A DNA stretch of 64,000 bases from Juglans regia (taxonomy: Eukaryota; Streptophyta; Magnoliopsida; Fagales; Juglandaceae), in contig NC_049907.1 of the NCBI RefSeq assembly GCF_001411555.2, positions 9,556,243 to 9,620,242 of the forward strand, given 5' to 3'. Both the position numbers and the translations under genes were made by a program. Positions 31,117-40,960 of this stretch are shown here, one piece after another (position 1 is the first letter of the stretch; the number at the start of each line of letters is the position of its first letter). A model generated the notes under the pieces. That model was not told the DNA's origin. It did no database searches and saw only the letters and a list, made by a program, of their open reading frames with translations.

Positions 31117-32124
31117 TTATGGGTTGTTGGACCCAATTAGACCGTGTAAAGATATTTCTAGTTTTGTGTTTACTTCAGTAAATTCTATCAGTTGCTTCCC
31201 TTCTTCCACCATATCTACTACATCACTCTCAGCTCCATTTTTCTCCTCATCCTCCTCCATTTCTTCTATAAGAAATAGTTTAGGATTACTGCACTTGTGC
31301 CCTGGGTTCCACTTCGAGTCACAATAATAACATAATCCATGTTCTCTCCTCTCCTTCATTTGGCTTGCATTGATCTTTTGTACAGGCACTATGGCCTTAC
31401 TAACATTCTGCCCCATTTGGTTTCCACCCCCCTTATACTGTCTTGATTCCGACACCCCAACATAAGGGTTTTTGAATGTTTTTCTACCAACTCTAATGAG
31501 TTATTCCTAAATCTTTGCCAAACTAAAAGCTGACAAGAGATCAGGTGGGTTAAAGGTTTTAACTGCCAACCTAATTTCATCTTTTAATCCACTCAAAAAA
31601 TAGCTTAGCTTGTGTGAATCTGACAACCTATGCAGCCTATTAGACAAATTCTCAAACTTCACCTTGTATTCCTCCATTGTGCCCATTTGTCTCAGCTTAG
31701 TTAGTGCTTCCATAGGGTCATTATACGTGCTAGGTTCAAACCTCACAAGAAAAGCCCTAAAAAACCCTTCCCAATCCACTATGGATCCTGACATTTCAAT
31801 ATCTTGAAACCAAATCATGGCCTTCCCTTCCATGTGGAAGGAGGCCAACCTGAGTTTCTGACTTGGTAAAGTGTTGTAGAATAAGAAAAACTAATTGGCA
31901 TTATACAACCAACCTAGGGGGTCATCCCCATGAAAGGAAGGAAACTCTAACCTTACTGATGTCTGAATCATTTCTCGATTGTTCTCCTGTCTGTTGTGCC
32001 CTCCTGATAATGATCCTCCAGACTGATTGTTAGCATTCTTTTTCTGCAGTTCCATGGTTAACGCTACAAGCTGCTGGACCACTACATCAGACTGCCATTT
32101 CAACGCCATCACCTCAGTTTCCAA
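31117..32124 (-). pseudogene. Chromovirus gag
   Basis: Three overlapping frames. N-terminal part RLEFPSFHGDDPLGWLYNAN. Retrotrans_gag part MASFHMEGKAMIWFQDIEMS, LRQMGTMEEYKVKFENLSNR. C-terminal zinc knuckle LCYYCDSKWNPGHKCSNPK. A stop near 31885-31890 and shifts near 31500 break it. Confidence 0.88.
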
Positions 32125-32233
32125 TGTTTAGAATTGAGATTCCATGGACTTCTTCAATCCATTCAAGTCATCTTGCAACTGGTTCATTCTAGTACCTTCT
32201 ACCATGGAAAATGAAGTTGCCAAGGATAAGCTA

Positions 32234-32245
32234 GCTCTGATACCA
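32234..32245 (-). other. Primer-binding site for tRNA-iMet
   Basis: TGGTATCAGAGC on the minus strand, one base after the 5' LTR. Perfectly complementary to the 3' end (GCTCTGATA plus CCA) of the initiator tRNA-Met gene at 15231-15302. Confidence 0.95.
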
Positions 32246-32246
32246 C

Positions 32247-32728
32247 TGTTACAGGCCTACTAGAATTGATGAAAAGGGATAACTCTTTGAGGTTGAGAAC
32301 CTCCAGAGAAATGAAAAGGAAATATTATTTGTATTGATTTTTGATGAAACGGAATACCTCACTCACGGGAAGCTATATGCTCCAAGACTTGTAACAAATT
32401 GTAATTGACTACAATAGTAAAGCTAAAGCTACCATGACTATCAGGAAGTAAAGTAATAGACCTCAAGTCACAAGCTACGTCCCTTTAAAAGGGCTCACAA
32501 GAGATTATGGGCCAAGTCCTTACATACACTCAAACCATATGGCCCAACCTTCTTATTATTCTAACCAACACTGCCCAAGGTCCACGAGCCTAAGGCCCAC
32601 GAACCCAAAACACGTACGGAACCCTAAATTCCCTTTAGGATCCTTCTAAATACTGCATCTTCACTGTTGCCGCCTCCCTACGCTGTCGTTGGTTCCCTGG
32701 CCACCGCCTCTATCCATCACTTGTTACA
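32247..32728 (-). repeat. Chromovirus 5' LTR
   Basis: 482 bp with TGTAACA...TAACA ends. Followed on its outer side by GGAGC. Confidence 0.95.
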
Positions 32729-32944
32729 GGAGCCAAAGTATTAATCCGGATGTTGATCTAGATTCTAGAAGCAGGGCAAGATCCTCAACAAAGTCCTCGT
32801 TGGAGGTCTTCATACCCTGTGGTAACATTGATTTTGTATAAAAAGGTTTAGGAAAATATTGTTCTAATATTAAATTTTATGATTTTTTATCACATATGTT
32901 AAATGGTGCAATTTTATAAAGAAGCTTAGTTTAATTTTATGCTA

Positions 32945-33180
32945 TGTTTAAAACCATTCAACTTTCAAATCATTAAATTCATCTCAACTCAAAATCTCTT
33001 TATACGTGGGATCCACAACTTTTTTTCAATTCCAATAAATACATCTAAATTAATTTGAACATCAAACACATCTAAACTTATGTTAGGTAGATCCTACAAT
33101 ACTCACACCACCATCTCAACTTACTACTATTCATAAAGAACTCAACTCAACTCAACATACAAATAGGACCTTAAACTGTT
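32945..33180. repeat. Probable MITE, AT-rich
   Basis: Starts with 'aaaccattcaactttc' and ends with 'ctcaactcaactcaacat' and 'aataggaccttaaactg', of the type common in short non-coding plant transposons. No precise ends or TSD established. Confidence 0.4.
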
Positions 33181-33216
33181 TGAGAGAGAAATAGAACTCT
33201 ACTTTCAGAGTAAGAG

Positions 33217-33408
33217 GAGGTTTAGATGGTGAGATGAGATGAGATGAGATGAAAATTAAAAGTTGAATAAAATATTATTTAATATTATTTTTATTTTAAG
33301 ATTTAAAAATGTTGAATTGTTTATTATATCTTATTTAAAAATTTTAAAAATTATAATAATGAGATGAAATGAAACGAAACATTTTTACTATTTAAATTCC
33401 AAGCGGGC
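33217..33408. mobile_element. MITE of the 'gatgagat' family
   Basis: The empty site is preserved at 8528-8545. Left flank AAGAG (33212-33216), right flank TAGAG (33409-33413), a possible 5-bp TSD. Interior 'ttgaattgtttattatatct' as in the other copies. Ends 'gaggtttagatgg' and 'aattccaagcgggc'. Confidence 0.75.
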
Positions 33409-33662
33409 TAGAGTACAAACATGCGTAAATGGGTGAACGACAGAACGAGGAATATGAGCATGAGAATGAAATTATGGGTGTCGTGGAAATTGGAACAATG
33501 AGTACAAATCCTTTCAGATCCCTCGCCAAATTCTACTTTCGATCGATTGTTACTGTTGGGTGGCAATTACAAAGACAGAAAATGATTTACACAATATTTT
33601 TCCGTTACACTTTATATAATTATGTTTTAAATTAGAAATATTTTTATAAAATATTTTATAAA

Positions 33663-33839
33663 AGAGAAATGATACTTGCAGTCATGAGTGTGCAAGTGTC
33701 GTGCAGTCGCTTTGGAAAAAGTGAATAAATATGGGGTCCACGTGAAAAGAAATTAATTTTTTAATAGTGGATCCCACTCTTTTTCAAAGCGACTGCATGA
33801 CGTTTACGCATTCCACGACTGTATGTAGCATTACTCTTT
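33663..33839. mobile_element. Foldback MITE, copy 2
   Basis: Long imperfect inverted arms: 'agtcatgagtgtgcaagtgt' with 'gacgtttacgcattccacga', 'gcagtcgctttg' with 'caaagcgactgc' (perfect), 'gtggatcccactctttttc' with 'gaataaatatggggtccac'. Same element as 1656-1830. Confidence 0.85.
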
Positions 33840-34165
33840 ATAAAAATAATAACATTTTATAAAAATACCGTTGTCTTATAATATTATTATAAAATAAATT
33901 GTGAAAATGATTTGTGTGGCTGTCATTACTCCCATTGAATATGGAAAGATTTTCTCAATTAAAATGGAAATTTGCCTATAAACTAATCAAGTTTCAGAGT
34001 TCAATCCATAAAGTGGTGCCAGTTATACACCACTAGGTTATGTTTGTGAACACAACTATTATCAAGTATTTTTAGATATTCTCAAATATTTGATTTCCAA
34101 ATATCATCTAAATACAAAATATTTTTCACTTTTGAATCTTTAGTTTTGAGATATTGAGCGGCTCT

Positions 34166-34213
34166 GTTTAGATGTTGGGATGGTTTCATCTCATCTTATT
34201 TCAACATCTAAAC
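34166..34213. repeat. 48-bp foldback
   Basis: GTTTAGATGTTG (34166-34177) and CAACATCTAAAC (34202-34213) are perfect inverted repeats around 24 bp. The ends resemble those of the 'gatgagat' MITEs, so it may be a deletion derivative. Confidence 0.7.
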
Positions 34214-34786
34214 ACCAATCTAAACACTTTTCAATTTAGAATTTAGAATTTTTCTTCTAATCGCTATCTATCATTAAAAATTGAGAAATGATTTAACTAC
34301 AAATAAATTTCACAAAAGTAAATCTACAAAATGATGTGGTCTGATGTGGTACGCTAGACTATAAAGCTATTTTTATTATAAAGCAGATATAGGGTCTGTT
34401 TTGGGTTGCGTTAGTGGATTTAAAATGTGCTTAAATAACCTTAAAAGTTTTTTAATGAAATAATTAGGTTGTTTGGGTGTTACATATTAAAATACTTTTT
34501 AATCTCAAATAAGTTAAAAAGTACGTCGAAGAAAACTGATATTTTTCTTTAAACGTACTTTTTTGAATAATCCGGAATGTGGTTCAGATTTTAAGACTTG
34601 AATGGACAAAAATATCCATATAACTTTTAGATAATTATAACTTTCAAACTTTTGAGGATATGATCATAATTTGTAGAAAATCAAATGATCATCATTTCTA
34701 CTTCAGAAAATACCTTTTTAATTTGTTTCCAAACAAATGTAACATGTTTGAAAGTACTTTAATCATAAGATTACGAAACAATAAAT
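34214..34786. other. AT-rich intergenic DNA
   Basis: No gene or clear repeat unit recognised. Confidence 0.5.
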
Positions 34787-34800
34787 AACTTTTTAATAAT

Positions 34801-35682
34801 TTTTTTTTTTGTTTTTGATAAAACGGATCATAACCCTTCATTAAGAGAGGACTTACAAAGTTGACTTGACAAACAAGCTAATTACAATCGTTAGTAACAA
34901 CCCAGTACACTTTCGTGACTGACATGGTCTAGTCCAGACGGTAAATCTCTAAAGACCTACCACCTCTGTCCACGACATAGGTTACAAAGCCCCATACCCC
35001 GACTAAGCAGAGTAGGTTCACCAAACCCCGTCAATGTGGAGGGGGGACTACTACTCCATTCGGACCAAAGTCCAAAGGCACTACTTTTTTTAGATTTTTA
35101 TTTTCCTAGAAACAACATTACACAAAAGAAAATACAGAAAAAACACTGCACAAAAAGTGAAAAGCAGTGCACAGAGGCTGCTGTGGTGCGTGCAGTACAC
35201 GCGCCACTCTGGGAAGAGAACCGACAGCCAAGCTTGGAGATCCCAGACTCCAGAAATGCCGCGTGTGGCATTGGCAGAGGGCTCCCCGGTGGTGCGTGAA
35301 AGCCACACACCGAATGACGCCGGAACTCCGAGCTACGCGTGTGAGCTACTCGTCGATCCGTTTGGTGCCGCATTCGGTGGTCTTGAATATCAGCAGCTGG
35401 GCAACACCATGGCGGGGCATGTGCTGGCTATGGGCGGCAGAAAGACCCAGTAACTGTGATTCTCCCTTATTTAGCCTGAAACCACACAAAAAAAATAGAA
35501 AAAAAAAAACATAACACAGTTGAGAAGGGAGGGAGGAGGAGGAGGCGGGAAGGAGGGAGGGAGGAAGGGAGGGGGAGGGAGCTGAAGCTCCCACCCCTCT
35601 AGCCGGATCTGTGGAGAAAGTCTTAGAGAGAAGGGAGAGAGGTTTAGAGAGAAGGGAGAAAGAACGGTCTGCCTAATATTAA
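34801..35682 (-). mobile_element. Non-autonomous non-LTR retroelement or retroposed transcript
   Basis: A poly(T) at 34801-34811 (poly(A) on the minus strand) is preceded by AACTTTTTAATAAT (34787-34800). The far end is followed by AACTTTTTAATATT (35683-35696), a 14-bp TSD with one mismatch. The 882-bp body is much more GC-rich than its surroundings. It starts, in its own direction, with a CT-rich leader (35520-35670) and has no reverse transcriptase. Several short ORFs overlap with none convincing. It may be an internally deleted LINE (5' and 3' UTR only) or a retroposed mRNA. Confidence 0.65.
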
Positions 35683-35696
35683 AACTTTTTAATATT

Positions 35697-36435
35697 AAAA
35701 CTTATTACTTAAATTATAAGTTATAAGCCCTAAAACTATAAGCTATATTTTCTACCGCAATCCCAATCATGGACATAATGTATCATATAATGCTATGTCA
35801 ATTTGTACGTTTACCTTTGTGGAATTTCTTTATGGCTATAACACTTATCTTACAACTTTTCTAAACTTTCAAAAAACACACAAAAACAATTCAACTTTTT
35901 CAAACTTCAAAACAAAAATAATATAAAAAATTATATTCCAATAATATTTTAACTCCACAATTTTTTTATTCAATTTTTTTATCACATTTCTTAAAACCTT
36001 TTGTGGATCTGCCAATGAGCAGAGTGACTATCAGGTGAATTCACGGTTTCAGCTTTTGTGCGAATCATCTGCTATTTTATTTTTGGAAAATATTATAGTT
36101 ATAAAAGAATTATATAAAAATAATTTTATTTCGACATGGTTTATTAGATAGATTATAAAATTATTTTTATTATGAAATAGATTTAAAAAATCAGATAAAA
36201 TTATATCAATTTGTAATATTATTTTTATATAATTATTTAGAGATGTCGCAGTAATCTTCATTTGTTAGATGGATTAGACCAAAATCTTTCTTGGCCCCGT
36301 TACACGCTCTTCAATTCAAGTGGAGTAGACCAAAATGATAGTCAAAAACAAATTTGTTAGGTGGGTCCCAATTACAAAATTTGTTTGGTGGGTCCCATTT
36401 AAAAAATTTGTAACAGGAGACCAGTTGCACTAATG
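35697..36435. other. AT-rich DNA with MITE remnants
   Basis: 35860-35990 carries the reverse of the 'gatgagat' MITE interior ('caattcaactttttcaaact'). 36355-36415 has a short duplicated 'aaatttgttaggtgggtccc'. No gene seen. Confidence 0.5.
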
Positions 36436-36648
36436 TATATTTGAAAAATTCTACACATTATCTTTACACATCACACATCATACTTAATTTTTATTTATTT
36501 TGTTTTCTTACCAAATATGTATTATATGGATGATAAGTAAAATAATTCAATTAATTTATGAAGAATAAAATAAAAAACCCTTTTAAAAAATAAAAATAAA
36601 TAAAAGTAAATGTGATATATGGTATGTGGTGTGTAGGAATGATGTGTA
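36436..36648. mobile_element. MITE with inverted ends
   Basis: 'ttctacacattatctttaca' and 'catcacacatcat' at the left match the reverse complement of 'gtgtgtaggaatgatgtgta' at the right. About 210 bp, AT-rich centre, no ORF. Confidence 0.7.
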
Positions 36649-36779
36649 GAAATGCTGTTTATATTTTACGCGGGTCCTCTACTATTTTACTTTTGTACAC
36701 CTTGCCACCTCAAGGTGTATCTAATGTATAAGATTGTTCATCCGGCATCTTCGAAACCCGAAAAACTCTTTTTAATAGA

Positions 36780-36895
36780 AAGCGACCATGAACAATCCAA
36801 TCCAACGGTGATAAAATGTCGTGTGTACCTACGTAGAAAGTGACTAAGAACAACCCAATCCAACGGTGATAGAATGTCGTGCGTACCATAAAATG
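36780..36895 (+). repeat. Two-unit tandem duplication, about 60 bp
   Basis: 'gaacaatccaatccaacggt' with 'gataaaatgtcgtgtgtacc' (36790-36829) recurs at 36849-36888 as 'gaacaacccaatccaacggt' with 'gatagaatgtcgtgcgtacc'. Confidence 0.85.
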
Positions 36896-36996
36896 TTGTC
36901 TGTCCCGCATAAGATTATTTTTATTACCTAAACTTTTGTCTACCTTGTGCGTAGACCACCATGAAACAAAATTTAATCTGGATATGTTTAATACTT

Positions 36997-37010
36997 GAAA
37001 GTGATAATAG
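36997..37010. repeat. LINE target-site duplication, left
   Basis: GAAAGTGATAATAG, repeated exactly at 42504-42517. Confidence 0.92.
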
Positions 37011-37091
37011 GGATATGGTCCTTCCCCAGAGGGTGAGGTTTTGTTTCTCTCTAGTTCCTTAGTAAGCTTAGAGTCTTGTCTTTCGGACACC

Positions 37092-38440
37092 ATGTCTACA
37101 GAGGGAAGAGGGAGTGCTGAAGAGATTTCCAAACTGTGTGAAGGCCTGACTCTTACTGAGGAGGAAATGCAGGAAGTGTGTGTAGCTGAGGAAGACATGG
37201 TCCTCTCAGCTGAGAGAGTCAAGAGATGCTTAGTGGTTCTGGTGGTTTCAGATAGAGATATCAACAAAGAAGCTTTTCATGCAACCATGTCGAAACTATG
37301 GCATGCAGAGGGTCGAGTAACATTCAGAGAGATTGGCTGGAACATGCTTTTAGTTGAGTTCCAGTCTAAGGAAGAAAAGGTTTCTATTTTCTAGGGTAGA
37401 CTGTGGTCCTTTGATAAGCTTTTAATATGCCTCCAAGAGTGTGAGGGATTAACTCCTCCTAAGGATATCCAGTTTCCAACTGAACCTTTCTGGGTGCAGT
37501 CTCATGACATCCCTCTTGTAGGCATGACTAAGAAGGTGGGGGAACAACATGGGGCCATGATAGGTGAGGTTCTAATGGTTGACTCAAAAGGTAGTGGTGC
37601 TGGTTGGGGTAAATTCCTACGTGTGAAGATCCTTATCAACCTGTGCAAGCCTCTCGCTCGAGGGAGATTTCTTACGTTGGGGAGAAAAAACGGTGATTTC
37701 CTCTCAAGTATGAGAGACTTCCTAACTTCTGTTTCCATTGTGGTCTTATCCAACACCTTAATCAAAGATGTCAGAAGAGGGTGAGCAAAGGAGCACAGGT
37801 AATGGTTTGCAAGAATAATATGGTTCTTGGTTGAGGGTGAACCCACCATCCAAAAACTCAGTTCCATGGAAGGGTGTGGTCCATCTCCAAGCTCTAAGGG
37901 TGGGAAGCAGGCTGCTGCTCAAACAACTCAAGAAGACAATACCAAAAAAGGAAATGAACCAGTAGCTGGACGTAACATGAATATAGCAAGGCAATCCCCT
38001 GATCCTTTGGAGCATACCATGCTGACAAATCCTTTTATAGAGAATGAAGAGGCTGGATTAGAAAGCATGCAGGTTGAGCTGACAAATGTAGGCCTTGCCA
38101 CTTTAAGGAATGCTGTCACCTTTTCAGCCACGATGGAAAAGGAAGGTGGTTCCCTTTCCGTTAATATGGATGGGACAAAAAGGTCTTTTGAGGATAATAT
38201 CTCAGTAGGAAAGATGAAGACCACTACAGGGTCCTTAGTGGGTGAGTTTGCCACATATCCAGTTCCTAACAAATCTAAACTACGAGGTTGCACCAAAACC
38301 ACTTCCACCTCAAAGAGAAGAGCAAGGGTTTCAAAGAACCAGGTGAACATTAACCCCCCTTTGAAATGTGTTGGGAAACAAGTTAGTGATGATATAAAGG
38401 ATCTTTTGGGATCATATATGATCACCAAAATTCGAAAAAG
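37092..38440 (+). pseudogene. LINE ORF1 (gag-like, DUF4283 type)
   Basis: ATG at 37092 gives MSTEGRGSAEEISKLCEGLT. The DUF4283-like domain follows: VKRCLVVLVVSDRDINKEAF, WHAEGRVTFREIGWNMLLVE. A TAG at 37393 interrupts it. It continues as WVQSHDIPLVGMTKKVGEQ, then the basic LRVKILINLCKPLARGRFLT. The CCHC knuckle region (near 37725-37790) is shifted. A long basic tail (37827-38440) carries no domain I recognise. ORF1 proteins of plant LINEs bind the element RNA. Confidence 0.82.
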
Positions 38441-39200
38441 TACTGGCAAAGCTAATAAGAAAGGATTGGTAAGGGGTTTGGGAACCCTCGAACAGTTTGT
38501 GAACTTCACCTTTTGGTGAAAGATAAGCGACCCAATGTAGTTGTTCTCATTGAAACTAACTGTAGAAGACAAAAAGTTGAAGCCATTTGTAATAAGCTGA
38601 GTTTTACTCATAGTTTTGTTGTTGACAATTTGGGGAGAAGTGGTGGTCTAGCTATTATGTGGACAGATTCCATTATTGCACAACTAGTCAGTTACTCCCA
38701 AAGCCATATTTCTTTGGAGTTGCAGGTGCAGGAGTGGGACCATAGGTGGCTTTTGACTGGTTTTTATGGTAATCCATTGGTGGCTAAGAGGATGGAAAGC
38801 TGGAACATATTGAGGCAGATTACTCCAGATGATCAAGTTCCCTGGCTTTGCATGGGAGACTTTAATGAAATTACTTCCTAGGATGAAAAAGCGGGTGCTA
38901 CTCTTAAATCTTATAGACAAATGGAACTCTTTAGGGAAACTCTCGAGGAGTGTGGTTTGAATGACTTAGGCTATGTGGGCTCTAAATTCACCTGGTGTAA
39001 TGGTAGAGAAGGTAATGCTTTCACTAAGGAAAGATTAGATAGAGTGGTGGGTAACCGAGCTTGGATCTCTATCCATGAGAACACTAAGGTCTCTGTCCTC
39101 CCAGCACAATGTTTTGACCACAAGCCTTTGCTCACCCAACGCCCCACCCCATGTAACATACTCAGGCACAAGAAAAGAGTTTTTAGATATGAGGCCTTAT
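38440..39200 (+). pseudogene. LINE ORF2 endonuclease
   Basis: Starts around VRGLG with a shift into NPRTV, then LVKDKRPNVVVLIET (conserved Glu), VDNLGRSGGLAIMW, LTGFYGNP, WLCMGDFNEI (then a TAG at 38879), and SKFTWCNGREG with TKERLDRVVGN. These are the APE-like nuclease motifs in order. The final catalytic His is in the region of FDHKPLL (SDHxP in relatives). Confidence 0.88.
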
Positions 39201-40960
39201 GATATAGGAAGGAAGAGTGTGCTGAAATTATTAGCCCCAGCCTCCCCTGTAGTACTAATTTCATTAAGAAGGGGTTGTTTAGATGCCAACAACACCTTAC
39301 CAATTGGAGCAGATCCCTCTTCTGGGGCTCTAAAAAGTTTATTATAGAAAAAAGGGAGAAAATCAAACTGTTGGAAGACCTGAATGAGGGAATCTCTGAG
39401 AGGAGATTAGAGGCTTGTAGAAGAAAGTGAATGATTTCTTGGAAGAGGAGGATATCAAGATGGCTGAAAGATAGTGAGACGAATACTAAATTCTACCACT
39501 CCTGTGCAAACCAAAGGAACAAATCCAATTATATTTAGAGTGTTCCAAATGAATAAGGTGTTTCTGCATCACATCCACAAGCAGTTAGTGATCTTTTTTA
39601 GCCCTTTTATGTGGGACTCCTCACCTCTTCCCAGCCTCAAGGTATCCAAGACAACCTCATCCACATGAAGAAAGTTGTCTCAGCTGAGATGAATACCTAG
39701 TTGCTCTTTGATTTCACCACTGAAGAGATTAAGAAGGCTGTTTTTGAGATGAATCCTCTCAGCTTTCCTAGTCCCGATGGATTCCCAGCTATCTTCTATC
39801 AAGACCACAGGGATACAGCTGGCAGAGACCTAGTCTATGCAGTGAAGGATGTTCTATCTTCCAAGTCAGGGATTGAAGTACTTAATGAAACCTACATTAC
39901 CCTCATTCCAAAAAACAAAACCCAACACTAGTGACTGAGTATTGCCCCATTAGTCTCTGCAATGTATCTTATAAGGTTATTGCTAAAGTCTTAGCCAACA
40001 TGCTTAAAAGACTCCTGCCTGTGAGAATCTCACCCACTCAAAGTGCCTTCATTCCTAGTAGGCTCATCTTAGACAACATAATTGTTGCCTATGAGGCTTT
40101 ACACACAATGAAGACTAGAATGCAAGGGAGGAAGGATGCCTATATGGCACTTAAGTTGGACATGAGTAGGGCCTGTGATTGAGTTGAATTAGACTTTGTA
40201 GAAGCTGTCATGCATCAGTTGGGTTTTGGTAGAAGATGGATCTCTTTGATCAGGCAATGTATCTCTTTAGTGTGCTATGCAATACTCATAAATGGTGTCC
40301 CTCAACAGAAGTTCAAACCCTCTAGAGGAAATTAGACAAGGGGATCCTCTCTCCCCCTATCTTTTTCTCCTTTGTGCTGAAGCCCTTAGCTAAATCCTCA
40401 ATCATGCTGATTCTACTGGTCTCATTTCAAGCATTCCATTGGCTCATGGCTCACTAAGAATTAATCTATTTTTTGCAGATGACAACCTCCTTTTTTGCAA
40501 AGCTAACTCATTGGAATGGAGCAGGCTTCACAAAATCCTTGAAACCTATGAGCAGGCCTTGGGTTAGAGATTAAATAGAGACAAAACTTCTATCTTCTTC
40601 AGTAGCAATACTAGATCTGAGGTGAAATAAATTTTGTTGGCTACCACAGGAGTGAGGGCCTCTAATTCCTATGAAACATATCTGGGCTTACCTTCATACA
40701 TGGGCAGGCACAAGGCCAAGGCCTTTAACGCTATCCTAAACAAGATCAAAAGGAAGGTGAGCAGCTGGAATTTGAAGTTCCCGTCTCAGGCAGGGAAAGA
40801 GATCTTACTCAAATTAGTAATCCAAGCCATACCTACCTATAGTATTTGTCTTTTTCAAAGTCCCAAAAACATTGCTGAAAGAGATCACCGAAATTCTCCA
40901 AAATTCCTCGTGGGGCAAAAAAAAAAGAGAGATAAAAAATTCACTGGCTCAGATGGCAGT
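39200..40960 (+). pseudogene. LINE ORF2 reverse transcriptase
   Basis: Readable blocks: FEMNPLSFPSPDGFPAIFYQ, YITLIPKNK, YCPISLCNVSYKVIAKVLAN, SPTQSAFIPSRLILDNIIVA, LKLDMSRACD then a stop where YDR/W is expected (TGA at 40180), LINGVPQQKF, FFADDNLLFCKANS (FADD in place of YADD), YLGLPSYMGRHKAKAF. Multiple shifts and stops. Confidence 0.9.

Larger units (their letters stand above)
28261..32728 (-). mobile_element. Ty3/gypsy chromovirus with TSD GGAGC
   Basis: A 4468-bp LTR retrotransposon on the minus strand, flanked by GGAGC at 28256-28260 and 32729-32733. Order in its own direction: LTR (32728-32247), tRNA-iMet primer-binding site, gag with zinc knuckle, protease, RNase H, integrase, chromodomain, polypurine tract, LTR (28756-28261). 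The polymerase core between protease and the RT connection region is deleted. Several frameshifts break the rest. It is dead but structurally complete at both ends. Confidence 0.95.
28081..32880 (+). pseudogene. Copy of membrane-protein exon 2 and intron 2, split by a chromovirus
   Basis: 28092-28255 matches exon 2 of the gene at 8857 including its acceptor ('acttttacag' before ATTATGACAGGCAAGA), with 'aaactccaaatcatgatttt'. The match resumes at 32734 ('gttgatctaga', 'caaagtcctcgttggaggtc', 'taccctgtggta') and runs on into intron 2 to about 32880. The interruption is exactly the chromovirus plus its GGAGC duplication. A premature stop ('atgatttataacc') and a 7-bp duplication show it was decayed besides the insertion. 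Exons 1 and 3 are not adjacent. Confidence 0.85.
33180..34020 (+). repeat. Copy D of the upstream block, invaded by two MITEs
   Basis: Matches the DNA upstream of the intact gene: 'actttcagagtaag', 'aaatgggtgaacga', 'gaggaatatgagcatgagaa', 'ttcagatccctcgccaaatt' (also 1053-1072), and near 33995 'agttcaatccataaagtgg' (also 2919-2935). It lies just right of the exon-2/intron-2 copy, consistent with a head-to-tail array. No exon 1 follows. Confidence 0.7.

Noticed and set aside
35036..35594. Cluster of overlapping ORFs on both strands in the GC-rich retroelement
   Set aside because: High GC content lowers stop frequency; four frames are open at once and none resembles a protein I know.
37928..38611. 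227-codon minus-strand ORF
   Set aside because: Antisense shadow of the LINE ORF1 tail; no recognisable domain.
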